Part shown: one piece after another, positions 46,128 to 55,663 of the stretch
Position numbering within the stretch: position 1 is the first letter of the stretch
How the letters are laid out: the number at the start of each line of letters is the position of its first letter
Source of the DNA: Hyphomicrobiales bacterium
GTDB taxonomy: Bacteria > Pseudomonadota > Alphaproteobacteria > Rhizobiales > Beijerinckiaceae
Reading direction: 5' to 3'
Length of the DNA stretch: 64,000 nucleotides
Assembly: GCA_027484605.1 (NCBI GenBank)
Contig: JAIXSR010000148.1
Span: 1 to 64,000, forward strand
Translations under genes and position numbers: made by a program
The notes under the pieces: generated by a model
What the model saw: the letters and a program-made list of their open reading frames with translations, nothing else
Databases searched by the model: none
What the model was told of the DNA's origin: nothing

Positions 46128-47642
46128 ATGACCGATCTCACCCAGCTCACCCTGACCGAAGCCCGGGAAGGCCTTGCCCGGAAAAGCTTTACCGCGGTCG
46201 AACTGGCCGAGGCCCATCTCTCGGCCATCGAGGCTGCGCGGCCGCTGAACGCCTATGTGCTCGAAACGCCGGACCAGGCGCTTGCCATGGCACGCGCGGC
46301 GGATGCCCGGCTTGCCCGCGGCGAGGCCGGCCGGCTCGAGGGCATTCCGATCGGCGTGAAGGATCTCTTCGCCACGGAAGGCGTGCGGACCACGGCCTCG
46401 TCGCGGATCCTCGGGAATTTCGTGCCGACCTACGAATCCACCGTCACCGGCCAGCTCTGGCGCGACGGGGCGGTCATGCTCGGCAAGCTCAACAATGACG
46501 AATTCGCGATGGGTTCGTCGAACGAGACCAGCGCCTTCGGGCCGGTGGTCAACCCGTTCCTCCCCGCCAACTGGAGTGCCGAGAAGGGCAAGGCCGCCCT
46601 GTCCGGCGACAAGAAGGGCCTGCTCGTTCCCGGCGGCTCCTCGGGTGGCTCCTCGGCGGCGGTTGCCGCGAATCTCTGCCTCGGCGCGACCGCCACGGAT
46701 ACCGGTGGTTCGATCCGCCAGCCCGCCGCCTTCACGGGGACGGTCGGCATCAAGCCGACCTATGGCCGCTGCTCGCGCTGGGGCATTGTCGCCTTCGCCT
46801 CCTCGCTCGACCAGGCCGGGCCCATTGCCAAGACGGTGCGCGATTGCGCGGCGCTGATGACCTCGATGGCCGGCCATGATCCGAAGGATTCGACCTCGGT
46901 CGATCTGCCGGTCCCGGATTTCGAGGCGGCGATCGGCCGCTCCGTTGCCGGGAAGACGATCGGCATTCCCAGGGAATACCGCGTCGAGGGCATGCCGGCC
47001 GAGATCGAGGCGCTCTGGAAGAAGGGCGCCGACATGCTGCGCGCTGCCGGGGCGCGGATCGTCGATGTCAGCCTGCCGCACACGAAATACGCGCTGCCGG
47101 CCTATTACATCGTCGCGCCGGCGGAGGCCTCGTCCAACCTCGCGCGGTATGACGGCGTCCGCTATGGGCTGCGCGTGCCGGGCAAGGACATTACCGAGCT
47201 TTACGAGCAGACGCGGGCGCAGGGCTTCGGCCGCGAAGTGAAGCGGCGTATCATGATCGGCACCTATGTGCTCTCGGCCGGCTATTACGACGCCTATTAC
47301 CTCCGGGCGCAGAAGATCCGGACGCTGATCAAGAAGGATTTCGAGGATGTCTATGCCGCGGGCGTCGATGCGATCCTGACGCCGGCCACGCCTTCGGCCG
47401 CCTTCGGCATTGCCGAGATGGCGGATGCCGATCCGGTCCAGATGTATCTCAACGACATCTTCACCGTGACAGTGAACATGGCCGGGCTTCCGGGCCTCGC
47501 TTTGCCGGGCGGTACCGATGCTGCCGGCCTGCCGCTGGGCCTGCAGCTGATCGGCCGGCCCTTCGACGAGGAGACGCTGTTCAGCCTCGGCGCGGTGATC
47601 GAGGACCAGGCCGGTCGCGTCACGGCTTCGCGCTGGTGGTGA
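46128..47642 (+). CDS. gatA: Asp-tRNA(Asn)/Glu-tRNA(Gln) amidotransferase subunit A
   Basis: 504 residues. The amidase-signature triad is visible: the Lys in 'IGVKDLFAT', the glycine/serine-rich '[14 protein letters not shown]' and the Ser nucleophile in '[13 protein letters not shown]'. It liberates ammonia from Gln for transamidation. It is followed 1 bp later by a GST gene, so co-transcription is likely. gatB is not here. Confidence 0.96.
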   Translation: MTDLTQLTLTEAREGLARKSFTAVELAEAHLSAIEAARPLNAYVLETPDQALAMARAADARLARGEAGRLEGIPIGVKDLFATEGVRTTASSRILGNFVPTYESTVTGQLWRDGAVMLGKLNNDEFAMGSSNETSAFGPVVNPFLPANWSAEKGKAALSGDKKGLLVPGGSSGGSSAAVAANLCLGATATDTGGSIRQPAAFTGTVGIKPTYGRCSRWGIVAFASSLDQAGPIAKTVRDCAALMTSMAGHDPKDSTSVDLPVPDFEAAIGRSVAGKTIGIPREYRVEGMPAEIEALWKKGADMLRAAGARIVDVSLPHTKYALPAYYIVAPAEASSNLARYDGVRYGLRVPGKDITELYEQTRAQGFGREVKRRIMIGTYVLSAGYYDAYYLRAQKIRTLIKKDFEDVYAAGVDAILTPATPSAAFGIAEMADADPVQMYLNDIFTVTVNMAGLPGLALPGGTDAAGLPLGLQLIGRPFDEETLFSLGAVIEDQAGRVTASRWW

Positions 47643-47643
47643 C

Positions 47644-48264
47644 ATGCTGCGCATTCTCGGACGGACCAGCTCGATCAATGTGCGCAAGGTCCTCTGGGTC
47701 TGCGAGGAACTGGGCATCGCCCATAGCCGCGAGGATTGGGGCAGCGGCTTCCGCCCGACCCGTGAAGCGGAATTCCTGAAGCTCAATCCCCGGGCCCTGA
47801 TCCCGGTGGTGATCGATGGCGACACGATCCTGACCGAATCGAACGCGATCTGCCGTTACCTTGCGACGCGCTACGGCAACGGCGCCCTCCTGCCCGAGGA
47901 TCCGTTGAAGCGGGCCGAGGTCGAGGCCTGGATGGACTGGATGATCGCCGATCTCAACGGAAGCTGGCGCTATGCGGTCCAGGCGCTGGTCCGGAAGCGG
48001 CCGGGTTTCGACAATCCGGCCGAGATCCAGCGCTCGATCAGCGAATGGAACGGGTTGATGGCCGTATTCGATGCCCAGCTCGAGACGGCGGGTGATTGTC
48101 TCTGCGGAGCGTTCAGCCTCGCCGATATCGTGATGGGGCTGGCCGCGCATCGCTGGCAGCAGGCGCCGATTGCCCGGGTCAGCCTGCCGCGTGTCACCCG
48201 CTATGCCGAAGGGCTGCGGCGCCGCCCCGCCGCTGCGCGGTTCATGGGGCCGGATTTCGATTGA
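47644..48264 (+). CDS. Glutathione S-transferase family protein
   Basis: 206 residues, complete GST. N-terminal thioredoxin-like domain with the early Ser in 'GRTSSINVRKV' (proposed catalytic Ser), 'NPRALIPVV' with the cis-Pro, and 'TESNAICRYLA' for glutathione binding; helical C-terminal domain after residue 85. It starts 1 bp after gatA's stop. Substrate unknown. Ends at a bidirectional terminator shared with rne. Confidence 0.9.
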   Translation: MLRILGRTSSINVRKVLWVCEELGIAHSREDWGSGFRPTREAEFLKLNPRALIPVVIDGDTILTESNAICRYLATRYGNGALLPEDPLKRAEVEAWMDWMIADLNGSWRYAVQALVRKRPGFDNPAEIQRSISEWNGLMAVFDAQLETAGDCLCGAFSLADIVMGLAAHRWQQAPIARVSLPRVTRYAEGLRRRPAAARFMGPDFD

Positions 48265-48330
48265 AGGCTGCCGCCGCGCCCTTGCGGAAATGAATCCGGT
48301 TTTGCGCGCAATACCTTGATCTCAAAAGAA

Positions 48331-48359
48331 AAGGCCCGGTTTCCCGGGCCTTGTTTTTT
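48331..48359. terminator. Bidirectional intrinsic terminator between the GST gene and rne
   Basis: A 9-bp stem (48331-48339 with 48344-48352), loop TTTC, then GTTTTTT on the plus strand and a T-rich tail on the minus strand. The rne stop codon lies in the T tract. Confidence 0.9.
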
Positions 48360-51093
48360 AACCGCCAAGCGCCTGCTTGGCCCGGCTCCACCAGCCCGAC
48401 CGCTTGGGCCGGTTCGGATCTTCCGGCTCGGGCTCGGGTTCCGGCTGCGGCGCGGGGGCCGGCGCGGCGGCCACGGGCGCCGGGGTCGGGACGGGTTCGG
48501 GCGTTGCGATCGCAACCGGCGCCTCGGCAACCGGTGCTGCCGCGGCCGGAGCCTCGACGGCGGCCTTCTTCGCCCGGCTGCGCGGTGCCGCCTTGGCCGG
48601 CTTCCCGGCCGGGGCCTCGGGGGCCGGCGCTTCCACCACAGGGGCTTCGGCCATCACGGCTTCTGCCTCGTCGGTCTTCTTCGCGCGGCTGCGGCGCGGC
48701 TTCTTCGCCGGTTCCGCATCGACCGGCGGCTGTTCCGCCGGAGCCTCGACGGCCGGTTCGGCAGCAGCCATCACCGGCTCGCCGGATTCCGCAGCTTCGC
48801 CTTCGGTGCCTTCCTCGGCATTGCCTTCACCGGGGCGATCGTCACGATCGCGCCGGTTCCGGCGCCCGCCACGGCGGCGGCGGCGGCGCTTGCGTTCGCC
48901 CTCCGCCTTGTCGCCGGCCTCGGTGCCATTGGCGCGGGATTCCTCGCCGGCTTCCTCGTCATCCTCGTCACTCTCGGCGTCGCCATTGGCGGAAGCCTCG
49001 GAGGCCTCGGAGGCCTCGGCGCCGTTCGGCGGGCCATCGCCACGCTCCCGGTCGCGGCCACCGCGACGGCGGCGGCGACGGCGGCGCTTGCGCTCGCCTT
49101 CGGCCTTCTCGTTCTCCTTGCCGGCCTCGGAATCGTCTTCGCTTTCCTCGGCCTCGCTGACCTCGATATCGTCCATCTCGATATCTTCGGGATGGATGAC
49201 GCGCGGACCATCCTGATGGCGCGGGGCGGCGGGACGTGTCTCCACGATCTCGCCATCGACGCGTTCAGCCACCATGCGGGGCTGGACGGGCTCGCCGCGC
49301 TCGATCTGGAAATGCTGGCCCGGCGGAAGCTGGGCCTCGGCCACGACCGTGATGGTCACGCCGAAACGGGCTTCGAGGGCCCGCAGGCTCTCGCGCTTCT
49401 GGTTGAGGATGTAGAAGGCGGTTTCGAGGCGCGTCTTCAGGGTGATGTCATGCGTGGCACCGCGGAGGAGGGTGTCTTCCATCGCACGCAGCACGTGCAG
49501 GGCCAGGCTCGGCGTCGAGCGCAGCAGGCCCGTGCCGGCGCAATGCGGGCAGGGGATGGTCGAGCTTTCGAGCACGCCGGTGCGGATGCGCTGGCGCGAC
49601 ATTTCGAGCAGGCCGAAATGCGAGATGCGGCCGACCTGGATGCGCGCGCGGTCATTCTTCAGGCAATCGTTGAGCTTGCGCTCGACTGCCTTGTTGTTCC
49701 GCTTCTCCTCCATGTCGATGAAGTCGATCACGACAAGGCCGGCCAGATCGCGCAGGCGCAGCTGGCGCGCCACTTCCTCGGAGGCCTCGAGATTGGTCTT
49801 GAGGGCGGTGTCCTCGATATTGTGCTCGCGGGTCGAGCGACCCGAGTTCACGTCGATCGAGACCAGCGCCTCGGTCTGGTTCATGACGATGTAGCCGCCG
49901 GATTTCAGCGTCACCACATTCGAGAACATCGCATCGAGCTGGCTTTCCACGCCGGTGCGCGAGAAAAGCGGGGTTGCATCGCGGTAGGGCTGGACCGCCT
50001 TGGCATGGCTCGGCATGAGCATGCGCATGAAGTCCTTGGCCTCGCGGTAGCCTTCCTCGCCGGCGACGAGGATTTCCTCGATATCCTTCGAGTAGAGGTC
50101 GCGGATGGCGCGCTTGATCAGCGAGCCTTCCTCGTAGACGAGCGCCGGCGCTGTCGATTCCAGCGTCAGCGAGCGGACGCTCTCCCAGAGGCGCATGAGG
50201 TACTCGAAGTCACGCTTGATCTCGACCTTGGTGCGCGAGGCCCCCGCCGTGCGGAGGATAACGCCCATCCCGTCCGGCACTTCCAGTTCGGAAGCCATGG
50301 ATTTCAGGCGCTTGCGGTCCGTGGCGTTGGTGATCTTGCGCGAGATGCCGCCGCCCCGGGCGGTGTTCGGCATCAGCACGGAATAGCGGCCGGCCAGGCT
50401 GAGATAGGTGGTCAGGGCCGCGCCCTTGGTGCCGCGCTCTTCCTTGACGACCTGCACCAGCAGGATCTGCCGGCGCTTGATCACTTCCTGGATCTTGTAC
50501 TGGCGGCGCGTGCGGTGGGCGGCGCGCATCGGCACCTCTTCCATCGCGTCGCCGCCACCGCCGAGCTGCTCGACATGTTCATCGTCCTTCGGCGTGTCGT
50601 CGGACGGGGCACCCTGGTTCTCGCCTTCGGCATCAGCATCAGCTTCGGCAGAGCCCTCGGCAGCCGCGCCGTTTCCGGCGCCATCCTCGGCCTCGCCCTC
50701 GACCGGGCCGGCGACCTGGTCCCGGCTGCGGCCGCGCTGCTTGGCCTTGGGCCGCGACCGGCGCGGACGCCGGCCTTCTTCCTCATCGCCATCCTCGTCG
50801 CGGGCAGCCTCGGCCTCCTCGGCCAGAAGCGCCAGACGATCCGCGGTGGGGATCTGGTAATAATCGGGATGGATTTCGGAGAAGGCGAGGAAACCGTGCC
50901 GGTTGCCGCCGAAATCCACGAAGGCCGCCTGGAGGGACGGCTCTACGCGCGTGACCTTGGCGAGGTAGATATTGCCGCGGAGGGGGCGGCGATTGGCGGA
51001 TTCGAAGTCGAATTCCTCAACACGATTGCCGCGTGTCACCACGACCCGGGTTTCTTCCGGGTGCGCGGCATCGATGAGCATTTTTGTTGTCAT
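48358..51093 (-). CDS. rne: Ribonuclease E/G family endonuclease
   Basis: 911 residues. The S1 domain (about 35-220) is split by a ~105-residue acidic/Ala-rich insert (residues about 93-195), as in alphaproteobacterial RNase E; catalytic RNase E/G core (about 210-600) with 'VSIDVNSGR' and 'VVIDFIDM' acidic metal ligands and the 'CPHC' zinc link. A long disordered C-terminus (about 650-911) of acidic, Arg-rich and Pro/Ala-rich blocks would scaffold the degradosome. It cuts mRNA and precursors. ATG 51093 is first; an internal ATG at 51081 is possible. The 5' leader may be long. Confidence 0.93.
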   Translation of the reverse strand: MTTKMLIDAAHPEETRVVVTRGNRVEEFDFESANRRPLRGNIYLAKVTRVEPSLQAAFVDFGGNRHGFLAFSEIHPDYYQIPTADRLALLAEEAEAARDEDGDEEEGRRPRRSRPKAKQRGRSRDQVAGPVEGEAEDGAGNGAAAEGSAEADADAEGENQGAPSDDTPKDDEHVEQLGGGGDAMEEVPMRAAHRTRRQYKIQEVIKRRQILLVQVVKEERGTKGAALTTYLSLAGRYSVLMPNTARGGGISRKITNATDRKRLKSMASELEVPDGMGVILRTAGASRTKVEIKRDFEYLMRLWESVRSLTLESTAPALVYEEGSLIKRAIRDLYSKDIEEILVAGEEGYREAKDFMRMLMPSHAKAVQPYRDATPLFSRTGVESQLDAMFSNVVTLKSGGYIVMNQTEALVSIDVNSGRSTREHNIEDTALKTNLEASEEVARQLRLRDLAGLVVIDFIDMEEKRNNKAVERKLNDCLKNDRARIQVGRISHFGLLEMSRQRIRTGVLESSTIPCPHCAGTGLLRSTPSLALHVLRAMEDTLLRGATHDITLKTRLETAFYILNQKRESLRALEARFGVTITVVAEAQLPPGQHFQIERGEPVQPRMVAERVDGEIVETRPAAPRHQDGPRVIHPEDIEMDDIEVSEAEESEDDSEAGKENEKAEGERKRRRRRRRRGGRDRERGDGPPNGAEASEASEASANGDAESDEDDEEAGEESRANGTEAGDKAEGERKRRRRRRGGRRNRRDRDDRPGEGNAEEGTEGEAAESGEPVMAAAEPAVEAPAEQPPVDAEPAKKPRRSRAKKTDEAEAVMAEAPVVEAPAPEAPAGKPAKAAPRSRAKKAAVEAPAAAAPVAEAPVAIATPEPVPTPAPVAAAPAPAPQPEPEPEPEDPNRPKRSGWWSRAKQALGG

Positions 51094-51605
51094 TGCAAAC
51101 TCTTGAAAGGCTGTAAGCCCGAGGCGGGAGGCGGCCAGAGCACGTCACTCCGCTTGGCCCGCGCGCAGGATTGCGGCGGCTTGCCGGGCGGTTGGAGAAG
51201 GGAATGAAGGGGTCGGGACAGCAGGCGGCGCGAGCGGGCCTGCCGGGGAACGGCGATATCGAGACAAGGCCTCGGATGCGGCGTGCACGACGCTGCCACG
51301 CGCCCGGCCTGGGCCGGGGGAGTTGCAGCGTCATTGCCATCGCATGTCGTGGCATCAAGGCCATCCTTGCTCGAAACGACGCGCGGGGAGCGCGCCACGG
51401 GGCCCGAAACTCCGAAGCGAAATTGGGCAGGCTGAGCTCCTGCGGCAAAGGCTTCCGGCCGGGTTTCCCGCATTCGGGCCCGGAGCTGAGGAGACGGCAA
51501 CCTCTCTCGAGAGGCGACGACTCAACGAAAACTTGCTCCGGTCCAGAATGCACCGTAGACCCCGTTTAAGGTTCAGACTCGCCATTTGCAAGCGGAACAA
51601 CACGG
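51094..51605. other. Divergent intergenic region between rne and the amidase gene
   Basis: 512 bp without a supportable gene. It must hold the rne promoter and 5' leader on the minus strand and the amidase promoter on the plus strand. I see no consensus tRNA fold or clear sigma-70 box; a TTGCAA-N17-TAAACG pair on the minus strand (about 51590-51562) is a weak candidate for rne. Many rne genes autoregulate through their leader, so this part is a place to look for structured RNA. Confidence 0.5.
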
Positions 51606-52907
51606 TTGGTGCCCGAGCGACACGAATTTCCCCCTGCGAATCCCTCGCATCGACCTGCATGGCCCGGCCGTTGCCTTGCCTTTACTGCGTTGATCCTGCT
51701 GGTCTTTGCTTTCCCGGGCGCGGTGATCGGGCAGATGGCGCCGCCCCGGCCTGCCGCGGCCGAATCGGTTCAGGCGCGGGGCGTCCATCTCGTCGAGGAG
51801 CCAGGCAGCGATACCCTTGGCGTCGTGGTCGACCTGTCACGCGAGGTCACGGTGCGGCACGAGGTGCTGGTCGAGCCGAACCGGCTGGTCATCGATCTCG
51901 AGAACACGGTCTTCGCCGGCGCCCCGGCGCAGGGCAGCAACCGCGCGGTCGGGCCGGTTGCGGGCTGGCGGGCCGGGCTGTTCCTGTTGGGCCGATCGCG
52001 CATCGTGCTGGATCTCAACCGTCCGGTGCTGGTCCAGCGTACGGATTTCGTGCGGCAGGGGCCGCATACCCGGCTGGTGATCCAGCTGCGATCCGCCAGC
52101 CAGGATGAATTCGCCGGCAGGGCCCAGGAGGACCAGAAGCGCCGCTTCGCCAGCCGCGTGCCGGAAGGGCCTTCCGTCCCGCGGCCGGCCGGTGCGAAGC
52201 CGCTTGTCGTGCTCGATCCCGGGCATGGCGGCATCGATCCCGGCGCCTCCGGACCGAAGGGCGAGGTCGAGAAGGAAATCGTGCTGGCAGTTGCTCGGCT
52301 GATCCGAAAACAGCTGGAGGCGGATGGCCGCGTCGAGGTGCAGATGACGCGCGAGGATGACCGCTTCATCTCGCTCGGCGAACGCGTGGTCTTCGCGCGG
52401 AACCGTTCCGCCGCCCTGTTCGTGTCGCTCCATGCGGATTCGCTGTTCGGCGAGGCCGATGTGCGCGGCGCCTCGGTCTATACCCTGTCGGACCGGGCCT
52501 CGGATGCCGCCGCCGCCCGGGCCGCGGAAAAGGAGAACCGGGCCGATGTCGCGGCCGGGCTCGATGCGCCGGAGGCCCAGCGCGAGGGGGTGGATGACAT
52601 CCTGTTCGACCTGGCCCGCCGGGAAACCCGGCTGTTCAGCCAGCTGGCGGCACGCGGCGTGGCGCAGTCGATCCAGCGATCCGGCCGGTTGCACAAGACC
52701 CCGCTCCGCAGCGCCGGGTTCCGGGTGCTCCGCGCACCGGACATGCCTTCGATTCTCGTCGAACTCGGCTATCTCTCGAATCCCGAGGATCTGCAGGCGC
52801 TGATGCAGGAGGCCGGCAGGCAGAAGCTCGCACAGGGCCTTGCGGCGGCCTTGCTCGACTTCGTGCTCAACAACCGGATCGCGATTTCGACCAAGCCGTT
52901 GGAATAA
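51606..52907 (+). CDS. amiC: N-acetylmuramoyl-L-alanine amidase with AMIN domain
   Basis: 433 residues. A hydrophobic segment near 23-42 gives a signal peptide, which requires the non-ATG start at TTG 51606 or GTG 51609. An AMIN domain (about 55-165) targets peptidoglycan/septum, and the zinc amidase_3 domain (about 195-425) begins 'VVLDPGHGGIDPGASG' (first His), with 'SLHADSLF' (second His) and a late Glu in 'ILVELGYLSN'. It cleaves the stem peptide from MurNAc in the periplasm for daughter cell separation. AmiC-type by order of domains. Confidence 0.92.
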   Translation: MVPERHEFPPANPSHRPAWPGRCLAFTALILLVFAFPGAVIGQMAPPRPAAAESVQARGVHLVEEPGSDTLGVVVDLSREVTVRHEVLVEPNRLVIDLENTVFAGAPAQGSNRAVGPVAGWRAGLFLLGRSRIVLDLNRPVLVQRTDFVRQGPHTRLVIQLRSASQDEFAGRAQEDQKRRFASRVPEGPSVPRPAGAKPLVVLDPGHGGIDPGASGPKGEVEKEIVLAVARLIRKQLEADGRVEVQMTREDDRFISLGERVVFARNRSAALFVSLHADSLFGEADVRGASVYTLSDRASDAAAARAAEKENRADVAAGLDAPEAQREGVDDILFDLARRETRLFSQLAARGVAQSIQRSGRLHKTPLRSAGFRVLRAPDMPSILVELGYLSNPEDLQALMQEAGRQKLAQGLAAALLDFVLNNRIAISTKPLE

Positions 52908-53166
52908 TGTGCATCACCGGGCCTCGTGCCGTTTTTCGGCCACGGTTTCCGCCTTTGTGGAACAAAGTGAGTCAGAGCGTTTGTTGCCGGTTTCCGCTTC
53001 TGGTAAGGAACAGGTCCGGTATTCGCCCTGACAGTTTTGGTTAGGGATCGATGCGTAGAATGTCCGCGTATCACCGGAGGCGGGCAGGGTCCGCATTTCC
53101 GGACGATGTCGCCGGATCAAGAGAATGCAGGCAGGCTGTGCCCGTTCTGCCAGGGGTTAGAACCGC

Positions 53167-55566
53167 ATGCGGATGATCGCACGCTTTTTTGCGTTCCTGT
53201 TCGGAACCGCCACGATTGTCGGCCTCGTGGGCGCGGCGGTGGCGGGCTATGTCTTCTGGCACTATTCGCAGGACCTGCCCGATCCGGCCCAGCTGGCGAA
53301 ATACGAGCCGCCGGTCACAACGCGCGTCCATGCGGCGGATGGCACCCTGCTGGCCGAATATGCGCGCGAGCGCCGGCTCTACCTGCCGATCCAGGCGATG
53401 CCGAAGCTGCTGATCGCGGCCTATCTCTCGGCAGAAGACAAGAATTTCTACAAGCATGGCGGGGTCGATCCGGAAGGCATTGCCCGTGCGCTGGTCCGCG
53501 GCCGCGGGGCCGGTGGCCGCCAGCAGGGTGGTTCGACCATCACGCAGCAGGTGGCCAAGAACTTCTTCCTGTCGCCGGAGCAGAGCATCGAGCGCAAGAT
53601 CCGCGAGGCCCTGCTGGCCTTCCGGCTCGAATCGATCTTCTCGAAGGACAAGATCCTTGAGCTCTATCTCAACCAGATCTATCTCGGTTTCGGGAATTAC
53701 GGCGTCGCGGCGGCGGCCCTGAACTATTACGGCAAGTCGGTCCATGAACTGACGATCGCCGAGGCGGCCTATCTCGCCGCCCTGCCGAAGGCGCCCTCGA
53801 CCTATCACCCGATCAACAACCGCGATGCCGCCATCGGCCGTCGGAACTACGTGATCGATCGCATGGTCGATAATGGCTATATCTCGCGGGAAGATGGCAA
53901 CGCCGCCCGCGGCGATGCCCTGGTCGTCACCTTCCGCCAATTGTCGCCGAACAGCTATGCTGCCGGCTTCTTCGCCGAGGAAGTGCGGCGCGAACTGGCG
54001 GATCGCTACGGATCGAAGAAGCTCTATGAAGGGGGCCTCTCGGTCCGCTCGACGCTTGATCCGAAGCTGCAATTCTATGCCCGCAAGGCGTTGTCGGACG
54101 GCCTTGTTCGCTTCGACGAGGCCCGTGGCTGGCGTGGCGCCACGGAGAAGATCGCGCCGACGGGCGACTGGGGCACGGCCCTGGCCGAAGTCCAGACGCT
54201 GACGGATGTCGATCCGTGGCGGGTGGCGGTGGTGCTCTCGGTCGACGAGAGCCAGGCCCAGATCGGCCTGCAGCCCCAGCGCCTCGGCGGGGGCGTGCTC
54301 GATCGCAAGCGCGAGACCGGCGTGATCACGGCGGAAAGCGCGCGGGTCTTCCCGCGGCGGCGCCTGCGCGAGGCGCTGACGGCCGGCGATGTGATCTATG
54401 TCGAACCGGTCCAGGACAGGCCCGGCCAGTTCCGCCTGCGGCAGGTGCCGGAAATTTCCGGCGCCATCGTCGCGATGGATCCCTATACCGGTCGCGTGAA
54501 GGCGATGGTCGGCGGCTTCTCGTTCGACAAGAGCGAGTTCAACCGCGCGACGCAGGCGCTGCGGCAGCCGGGTTCGTCGTTCAAGCCCTTCGTCTATGCG
54601 ACCGCGCTGGATAATGGCTACACGCCCTCCTCGATCATCCTCGACGAACCGATCGAGGTGGACCAGGGCAATGGCGATATCTGGCGGCCGGACAATTACG
54701 ATGGCAAGCCGACGGGCCCGCGCACCCTGCGCCAGGGTATCGAACGCTCGAAGAACCTGATGACGGTCCGGCTCGCGCGTGATCTCGGCATGCCGCTGGT
54801 CGCGGAATATTCCAAGCGCTTCGGTGTCTATGACGACATGCTGCCGGTTCTGGCCATGTCGCTCGGCGCTGGGGAAACCACCGTCCTGCGCATGACGGCG
54901 GCCTATTCCATGCTCGCCAATGGTGGGCGCCGGATCCGTCCGACGCTCATCGACCGCATCCAGGACCGCTGGGGCGCCACGATCTTCAAGCATGACGAAC
55001 GCGTCTGCCGCGAATGCCTCTCGGACGGCTGGACCAACCAGGACGAGCCGCGCCTGCTCGACAAGCGCGAGCGTGTGATCGACCCCATGTCGGCCTATCA
55101 GATCACCTCGATCATGGAAGGCGTGATCCAGCGCGGCACGGCCACGGTGCTGAAGCCGCTCGGCCGCACGCTGGCGGGCAAGACCGGCACGACCAACGAC
55201 GCCAAGGATGTCTGGTTCGTCGGCTTCTCGCCGGATCTCGCCGTCGGGGTCTATCTCGGCTATGACCGGCCGCGTTCGCTCGGCAATTCTGCCACGGCCG
55301 GCCAGTATGCCGCCCCGGTCTTCCGTGACTTCATGAAGGAAGCCCTTGCCGGCAAGCCCAATCTCCAGTTCCGCGTGCCGCCTGGCATCAAGTTCATCCG
55401 CGTGAATTCGGCTACCGGCCAGCGCACGACGGCGGGCGATCCGCAGGCGATTCTCGAGCCGTTCAAGCCGAATACCGCGCCGCCGGAGAGCTACACCTTC
55501 GGCACCAATGCCGGGGCTTCCGTGGGCGGGGTGACGGTCGGCAACACGACAGGCGGCCTGTACTGA
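53167..55566 (+). CDS. mrcA: Penicillin-binding protein 1A (bifunctional transglycosylase/transpeptidase)
   Basis: 799 residues. A single membrane anchor (about 6-27), a GT51 transglycosylase with 'SAEDKNFYKHGGVDPEGIAR' (catalytic Glu near 88) and 'GGSTITQQVAKN', an OB-like insert, then a transpeptidase with GSSFK (Ser470/Lys473), an SxN-type motif and KTGTT. It polymerises and cross-links peptidoglycan. Alternative ATG at 53173. It lies between the amidase gene and prfB, which is a common Hyphomicrobiales order. Confidence 0.95.
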   Translation: MRMIARFFAFLFGTATIVGLVGAAVAGYVFWHYSQDLPDPAQLAKYEPPVTTRVHAADGTLLAEYARERRLYLPIQAMPKLLIAAYLSAEDKNFYKHGGVDPEGIARALVRGRGAGGRQQGGSTITQQVAKNFFLSPEQSIERKIREALLAFRLESIFSKDKILELYLNQIYLGFGNYGVAAAALNYYGKSVHELTIAEAAYLAALPKAPSTYHPINNRDAAIGRRNYVIDRMVDNGYISREDGNAARGDALVVTFRQLSPNSYAAGFFAEEVRRELADRYGSKKLYEGGLSVRSTLDPKLQFYARKALSDGLVRFDEARGWRGATEKIAPTGDWGTALAEVQTLTDVDPWRVAVVLSVDESQAQIGLQPQRLGGGVLDRKRETGVITAESARVFPRRRLREALTAGDVIYVEPVQDRPGQFRLRQVPEISGAIVAMDPYTGRVKAMVGGFSFDKSEFNRATQALRQPGSSFKPFVYATALDNGYTPSSIILDEPIEVDQGNGDIWRPDNYDGKPTGPRTLRQGIERSKNLMTVRLARDLGMPLVAEYSKRFGVYDDMLPVLAMSLGAGETTVLRMTAAYSMLANGGRRIRPTLIDRIQDRWGATIFKHDERVCRECLSDGWTNQDEPRLLDKRERVIDPMSAYQITSIMEGVIQRGTATVLKPLGRTLAGKTGTTNDAKDVWFVGFSPDLAVGVYLGYDRPRSLGNSATAGQYAAPVFRDFMKEALAGKPNLQFRVPPGIKFIRVNSATGQRTTAGDPQAILEPFKPNTAPPESYTFGTNAGASVGGVTVGNTTGGLY

Positions 55567-55663
55567 CCAAAATCGGCGGGATGGTTTGCATCCCCGGCCG
55601 GGCTCGGCTATTCCGGGCCCGACCTTCCCGCGCCTGATGGCGCAGCTGACGGAATTATGGACA

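Noticed and set aside
55637-55663. Earlier prfB start at ATG 55637
   Set aside because: It is in frame, but the 55664 start agrees better with the usual 'MRTEIE' start of the family; not excluded.
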